Shown here: in pieces, positions 60,035-64,000 of the stretch
How positions within the stretch are numbered: the first letter of the stretch is position 1
How the letters are laid out: every line of letters begins with the position of its first letter
From: Nocardia testacea NBRC 100365
GTDB taxonomy: Bacteria; Actinomycetota; Actinomycetes; Mycobacteriales; Mycobacteriaceae
Reading direction: 5' to 3'
Assembly (NCBI RefSeq): GCF_000308775.1
Contig: NZ_BAGJ01000088.1
Coordinates: forward strand, 123,330 to 187,329
DNA length: 64,000 nt
The notes under the pieces: model-generated
The model's database searches: none
What the model was told of the DNA's origin: nothing
What the model saw: the letters and a program-made list of their open reading frames with translations, nothing else
Position numbers and translations under genes: made by a program

Positions 60035-60361
60035 GTGGCGCGCAAGGTTGTGGTGACCGTGATCGACGATCTGGATGGCGCGTCCGCGGCCGCTGAGACC
60101 GTCACGTTCGGCCTCGATGGGGTGGGTTATGAGATCGACCTGTCCGAGGCTAATGCGCGGGCACTCCGTGCTGGCCTGGGCAAGTGGATTCCGTTCGCGC
60201 GCAAGGTCGGGGGACGAGGCCGGGGCAAGGCTCCTGCGGCTGGCCGGCACGAGGATGCGAAGGCGGTGCGGGAGTGGGCCCGTCGCAATGGGCATGACGT
60301 GCCTGAGCGTGGCCGGATTCCCTCCAAGGTGCTGCAGGCATACCAGCGGGCAGCGAGCTGA
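60035..60361 (+). CDS. Lsr2-family nucleoid-associated protein, paralogue 2
   Basis: 108 residues, exactly the length of paralogue 1 and about 75 percent identical by eye. Dimerisation domain [20 protein letters not shown] and [23 protein letters not shown]-binding end [20 protein letters not shown] with the R-G-R hook. The basic linker ([12 protein letters not shown]) is richer in Arg/Gly/Lys than in paralogue 1. GTG at 60035, with GGAGGTG 7 bases further upstream than in the first copy; the GTG at 60029 is out of frame. Intact. Confidence 0.9.
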   Translation: MARKVVVTVIDDLDGASAAAETVTFGLDGVGYEIDLSEANARALRAGLGKWIPFARKVGGRGRGKAPAAGRHEDAKAVREWARRNGHDVPERGRIPSKVLQAYQRAAS

Positions 60362-60691
60362 CTCATCGCCACCCTGGTCGGCTGCGGGCCTGTCATCCGG
60401 CCGCCAGGTGTTCTGGCGCCCCGATGAGCTCGAATTACTACCCTCGGCGACGAACCGGTGCGGCGAGGGACGTTGTATGAGATCTTCGTTGATGAATCAA
60501 TCCGATATCTCGCTCGATGTACGCTCGTTCCGATGCTCTGGCTCGTGTAGGTCGTGCAGAATCCGTTTGACGGTGGCGTTCTGGGTCCAGGTGGGGACTG
60601 CTGCACGAGTAGTTGACATCTGTGACCTGCCCCACCCTTTGGGTTCCAACTCCGGTTGCTAACTGACAGCCTTACCGAGAGGCTGACCCAC

Positions 60692-60991
60692 GTGCCACGC
60701 GCCTATCCCACCGAATTCCGGACCCGAGCCATCGCTCTGGTCCGGGCAGGTAAACCCGCCAAGCAGACCGCGGTCGAGCTCGGCATCCATCCGGTCACAC
60801 TGTCGAAATGGCTGCGTCAGGACGACATCGACCACGGACTGCGTCCCGGTAAGCCGTCGGTCGAGTCGGCCGAGCTACGCGCAGCCCGCCGCCGGATACG
60901 GGAACTCGAGAGCGAGTTGGCGATCGTCCGCCACGCCGCGAAATTCCTCGGGGAGGACGTTCCCGGCCCAAAAGACGGCTCTACCCGGTGA
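60692..60991 (+). CDS. IS3-family transposase OrfA
   Basis: 99 residues. Helix-turn-helix PTEFRTRAIALVRAGKPAKQ and AVELGIHPVTLSKWLRQD for end recognition, then a leucine-zipper-like ELRAARRRIRELESELAIVR helix. The GTG at 60692 is chosen because the family starts M-P-[RK]-x-Y-P; the frame start at 60656 precedes it inside the terminal region. Its TGA overlaps the orfB GTG (GTGA), so OrfB may be made by reinitiation instead of, or as well as, frameshifting. Confidence 0.85.
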   Translation: MPRAYPTEFRTRAIALVRAGKPAKQTAVELGIHPVTLSKWLRQDDIDHGLRPGKPSVESAELRAARRRIRELESELAIVRHAAKFLGEDVPGPKDGSTR

Positions 60992-61854
60992 TCGACAGCC
61001 TCGTCGCCGCCGGGGCGCCGGTCGACCGATGCTGCCGGATCCTGGGAGTCGCCCGACAGAACTACTACAAAGCCAAACGACGCCCGACCACACCGACCCA
61101 ATTGCGGCGCGAATGGCTGACCGGATTGATCCGCGAAGTCCACGTCGCGTCCCGAGGAACCTACGGCTACCGCAGAATCCACGCCGAACTGACGATGGCG
61201 ATGGGTATCAAAGTCTGCTCCCGCACGGTATCGGTTCTCATGACCCTGGCCGGCATTCGCGGGTTACCGGCCTCAGCGCGGGTCGAGAACCTCCGCGGCG
61301 TGGTTACTGCGGGAGACCTGGTGAACCGCAAATTCCATCGGCTGAAACCGAACGAGTTGTGGGTCACCGACATCACCGTGCACCGCACGAAGGAAGGCCG
61401 CGTCTACTGCGCCGCGGTCCTGGATGCCTTCAGCCGTCGAATCGTGGGCTGGTCCATCGACTCCCGCCAAGACTCCACTCTCGTCGTCAACGCCTTGGAC
61501 ATGGCGATCCGGAACCGCCGCCCCGAACCAAGCGGGATCGTGCACGCTGATCATGGAAGTCAGTTCACCTCATGGGTTTTCGGCGAGAAGATCCGATCGG
61601 CCGGACTGCTGCCATCGTTCGGGACCGTCGGTGACGGGCTGGACAACGCGATGATGGAATCGTTCTGGTCCTCGATGCAGATCGAGCTACTCGACCGCAA
61701 GAGATGGAAGATCCGCGTCGAACTCGCGAACGCGATCTTCGACTACATCGAGATCTTCTACAACCGTCAACGCCGCCACTCGTCCCTGGGCTACCGCACC
61801 CCGATCGAGTTCGAGCTACTCTCCGAGAAGACACCCATCACCGCTGCCAGTTAG
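60988..61854 (+). CDS. IS3-family transposase OrfB (DDE integrase core)
   Basis: 288 residues. Upstream HTH_21-like region (RREWLTGLIREVHVASRGTY, GYRRIHAEL) and the rve core with all three acidic residues: WVTDITVHRTKEG, IVHADHGSQFTSW, and AMMESFWSSMQIELLDRKRW. Ends FYNRQRRHSSLGYRTPIEFE as usual. No inactivating change seen, so the element may be active. It would cut and join DNA as a complex with OrfA. Confidence 0.9.
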   Translation: MIDSLVAAGAPVDRCCRILGVARQNYYKAKRRPTTPTQLRREWLTGLIREVHVASRGTYGYRRIHAELTMAMGIKVCSRTVSVLMTLAGIRGLPASARVENLRGVVTAGDLVNRKFHRLKPNELWVTDITVHRTKEGRVYCAAVLDAFSRRIVGWSIDSRQDSTLVVNALDMAIRNRRPEPSGIVHADHGSQFTSWVFGEKIRSAGLLPSFGTVGDGLDNAMMESFWSSMQIELLDRKRWKIRVELANAIFDYIEIFYNRQRRHSSLGYRTPIEFELLSEKTPITAAS

Positions 61855-61890
61855 CCACCGCCACTGGAACCCACTTGGTGGGGCAGGTCA

Positions 61891-62131
61891 ACCTGTCACC
61901 TATGCGTGCAGCAGTCCCTTCTCGATCCTTTGTGTTCATTCGTCTGCCTGTGCGGCATGCGAGCCGGTGACCGTGCCGAGTCGCCCTCACAGGTCGTCCG
62001 GCGCGGATGGGTTGTGTAGAACCGGATGCTCACTATGCAAGAACAGCAAGCGCCGCGCTCAATAAAGACAAGGGCCTTGTCTAAAGTATGGTATGAAATA
62101 GCAGGAAATATCAAGACATAAGGAGAAGTCA
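61891..62131. other. A/T-richer promoter region of the secreted protein
   Basis: Short gap after the IS. The last 80 bases (TAAAGACAAGG, TATGGTATGAAATAG, then AAGGAG) hold a plausible promoter and the ribosome site of the TTG start at 62132. Confidence 0.4.
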
Positions 62132-63379
62132 TTGCATCTGTTAAAGACCCTTGCCTATTGGCGAGGCCATTCCGGCACGACCGGTCGACGTCGTGGTGCG
62201 CGGGCGGCCATGATGGCGATGATCTCGGGATCTGTGGCAGTCGCCGCGTCTGCAACACTGGCTGCCCCTGTTGCGGCCGCTCCCGGCGGCAATGCTGCGG
62301 CCAACCTCACCTGCGGCTGGAGCCCACGGATCGGTGCAGGAACGTTCAACATGGCCTTTCCCGACACCTTCGCCAACTACTGGTCGACGTACCTACCGGC
62401 CATACCCGGAGCGACACTGACCATTCGTGGCAAGTTCCCCTACGCGCGGTATATGTCTTTCACCACCTACTCTAAGGGCGGAGAGGTCGCAGGCTCGCTG
62501 AACGATCAGGCCATCGCTGCCGATGACGGTGGTGTCAACCCCTTCACCCACGGGGCCGACCGCGAAGCCGCAGCGCGCGAATACACCGTTCGTATCGTGA
62601 TGAGCGCACCGCCGCCCAACCCGGAGCCCAATACCCTCTACACCGGTGACGCTGCCGGGTTCGTACCGGTCGTCTACCGTGTTTATCGCCCCAACGCCGA
62701 ACTAGACGCCACCGCGGGCACTGGGCTGCCCCGTCTCACCTTCACAATGCCAGACGGCGTGGCCCGTGAGCTCGCCGACTGTGGGACCGAGAACGCTGTC
62801 CACGACCCGAACGCCTTGTACCCGGGAAGGTCGGGGAGGCTACCCGGCCGGACGACATCACAACCTCACGCACCGGCCTGGAAGCCGGCTTCCGGTGGAG
62901 GCTATTTCCCCAATCCGGACAACAAGTACCTCACCACCTTGCTCGAACCGGGTCGGGTGGCGGTGATCAGGGGAAAGCTGCCGACCACGCCGGCCACGTA
63001 CCGAAATCAGCCGGTCATGGGCACAGGGCAAGTACGGTACTGGTCGCTGTGCAGCAACAAACTCGTCTCGACCGCTGTGACCGCGTGCGTCGTCGATGAC
63101 GAGACCGCCGTCGACGCCGACGGCTTCTACACCATAGTCGTGTCGTCCTCCAACGATCGGCCAGCGAACACGGTCGGCGGTTGTGGTATCGGATGGTTGC
63201 CGAGCGACTTCGGATCCGATCTGCTGATCATGCGTAATATGCTGCCCGACAGCAGTTTTCGGTACTCGATTCAGAACGCCGATCCCGCCGATCCGAAGAC
63301 GAACATGGGCCCGTATTACCCCGAGGTCCGTTATACGTCGAAGGCCGACATCGAAGCCGCGGGCTGCTCATTGCGGTAG
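62132..63379 (+). CDS. Secreted protein of unknown function
   Basis: 415 residues. TTG start at 62132, with AAGGAG 7 bases upstream. A long basic N-region (RGHSGTTGRRRGARA) and hydrophobic core (MISGSVAVAASATLAAPVAA) end in AAAPGG, a good signal-peptidase I site near residue 50. The mature part has domain-like blocks ATLTIRGKFPYARYMSFTTY, GQVRYWSLCSNKL, VVDDETAVDADGFYTIVVSS and four to six cysteines. I recall similar exported proteins in Nocardia and Mycobacterium, without assigned function. Its last 49 bases overlap the convergent DUF3159 gene. Confidence 0.75.
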   Translation: MHLLKTLAYWRGHSGTTGRRRGARAAMMAMISGSVAVAASATLAAPVAAAPGGNAAANLTCGWSPRIGAGTFNMAFPDTFANYWSTYLPAIPGATLTIRGKFPYARYMSFTTYSKGGEVAGSLNDQAIAADDGGVNPFTHGADREAAAREYTVRIVMSAPPPNPEPNTLYTGDAAGFVPVVYRVYRPNAELDATAGTGLPRLTFTMPDGVARELADCGTENAVHDPNALYPGRSGRLPGRTTSQPHAPAWKPASGGGYFPNPDNKYLTTLLEPGRVAVIRGKLPTTPATYRNQPVMGTGQVRYWSLCSNKLVSTAVTACVVDDETAVDADGFYTIVVSSSNDRPANTVGGCGIGWLPSDFGSDLLIMRNMLPDSSFRYSIQNADPADPKTNMGPYYPEVRYTSKADIEAAGCSLR

Positions 63380-64000
63380 GCGGCGTACCCGCGGCGCAGG
63401 ATCCGCAGGTTGACGTACACCATAAACGCGAACAATGGAACACCTGTGAGCAGGTGCGCGATCCCCAGACCTGCAACATTGTTCGTGAGGTAGAGCGGCA
63501 GGTGCACCGCTGTCCGGATGGCGATAATGGCTGCCCAGATCGCGGTGCACTGCTCGTAAGCGCGCAATAAAATTCGATTCCTCCTCCATGACGCCCCTCC
63601 GACCACAGGTCCGATGAGCACACCCACGAGTGGGCGGCGCCCCAGGAGCGAAAGCAGCAGAACCACTTCCCACACCATGCCGCGCAGCATGTACGGCAGG
63701 TAGAAATCGACCCCACGGCCTGTCGTAAGGGCCAGCAGCCCCGACACCACCCCCAGCACGAGACCCCCGACCGCCCGTTGGCGAGGCTGTCCGGCCGCCA
63801 CCCGGGCCACTACTAGCACACCACCCCAAATCAGTGTCGACCACACCGCGAGCCGAACATCACGGGTCACGGTGTACACCACGCCATACAGCAGGTGCGG
63901 CGACATCATCTCCACCAGACCACGCCAACCTCCGGCAACAGCCGACAGCGGCACCTCCGGCGAAGTAATCAACGCGGCTACACTGACACGCAGGCGCGCC
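63331..64000 (-). CDS. DUF3159-family membrane protein (5' end beyond window)
   Basis: About 223 residues visible; the frame is open to the window edge (ARLRVSVAALITSPEVPLSA), so the start is probably outside, although a TTG at 63972 exists. VAGGWRGLVEMMSPHLLYGV, LIWGGVLVVARVAAGQPRQR, AVGGLVLGVVSGLLALTTGR and GVDFYLPYMLRGMVWEVVLL follow the DUF3159 pattern (GG.rG...P...f...y), with six to seven membrane segments. Found in many actinobacteria near housekeeping genes, function unknown. It suggests return to the chromosome. Confidence 0.8.
   Translation of the reverse strand, partial: ARLRVSVAALITSPEVPLSAVAGGWRGLVEMMSPHLLYGVVYTVTRDVRLAVWSTLIWGGVLVVARVAAGQPRQRAVGGLVLGVVSGLLALTTGRGVDFYLPYMLRGMVWEVVLLLSLLGRRPLVGVLIGPVVGGASWRRNRILLRAYEQCTAIWAAIIAIRTAVHLPLYLTNNVAGLGIAHLLTGVPLFAFMVYVNLRILRRGYAAYRNEQPAASMSAFDV

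Larger units (their letters stand above)
60623..61890 (+). mobile_element. IS3-family insertion sequence (apparently intact)
   Basis: Terminal inverted repeats: TGACCTGCCCCACC at 60623-60636 continues to TGGGTTCCA, and the right end (to 61890) reads TGGAACCCACTTGGTGGGGC-AGGTCA, an imperfect ~33-bp match in reverse. Length 1,268 bp with overlapping orfA and orfB. No convincing target duplication is visible at the flanks (CTG and ACC). Confidence 0.85.

Noticed and set aside
24549..62131. A single complete actinomycete integrative conjugative element
   Set aside because: No RepSA/Rep-like initiator, Xis, or FtsK/TraB translocase gene could be found, although DUF2637 and recombinases are present.
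61891..64000. Right attachment site (copy of the tRNA-Leu 3' end)
   Set aside because: I looked for TTCAAGTCC/CCCTCCGGAC-like sequence after the last recombinase module and found none; the island border may lie elsewhere or outside the window.

Overview
The window looks like chromosomal DNA of a high-GC mycolic-acid actinomycete, most likely Nocardia or a close relative. The evidence is an IdeR-type iron box, an MmpL/MMPL exporter, UdgX, an Acg-type FMN protein, Lsr2, a DUF3159 protein, frequent GTG/TTG starts and a strong G/C third-position bias. The genus is an inference from gene content; no rRNA is present.

Bases 1-24460 are ordinary, densely coding chromosome. They hold a partial LexA, an FMN reductase and a GNAT enzyme. 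Next come a four-gene leftward operon (SCO2524-SCO2523-SCO2522-SCO2521 families: two uncharacterised proteins around a variant P-loop ATPase, plus a large helical protein), a CPA1 Na+/H+ antiporter and UdgX. A MarR/MMPL divergent pair shares a perfect palindrome. A six-gene operon behind an IdeR-like box follows: lipoprotein, BtuC-like permease, ATPase, two glutamine-amidotransferase-like proteins and an FmdE-like protein. Then come a VOC protein, a photolyase, a DoxX protein with 11-residue repeats, an Acg-type nitroreductase, a 2-hydroxyacid dehydrogenase and an SDR.

A tRNA-Leu(GAG) at 24464-24548 marks a sharp change. From there to about 62 kb the sequence is accessory: lower GC in places, many hypothetical genes, long non-coding stretches, insertion sequences and broken genes. 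The region is organised around three homologous modules, each an AbrB/SpoVT-like protein whose end overlaps a tyrosine recombinase (24.7-26.2, 42.3-43.7 and 53.0-54.5 kb). Modules 1 and 2 are nearly identical and share an inverted repeat ahead of the AbrB-like gene. Between and beside them lie an intact ABC-three-component (ABC-3C) conflict system (36.3-39.8 kb), a group of small membrane proteins that share a C-terminal Cys-X-Pro-aromatic...Cys tail, a DUF2637 gene and its decayed second copy, a decayed zone (45-49.5 kb), two lsr2 paralogues, and a helicase-nuclease gene split by a 1-nt shift and a 17-bp tandem duplication. One intact IS3-family element and two decayed transposase remnants are present. 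No replication initiator or FtsK/Tra gene is seen, so this is a composite or decayed island rather than one complete integrative element.

Bases 62.1-64.0 kb (a secreted protein and a DUF3159 membrane protein) may be the return to chromosome, but I could not find a copy of the tRNA 3' end that would define the right border. The best candidates for poorly described biology are the SCO2521-2524 operon, the recurring Cys-tail membrane proteins, the AbrB-recombinase modules with their operators, and the iron-box operon with its three odd enzymes.
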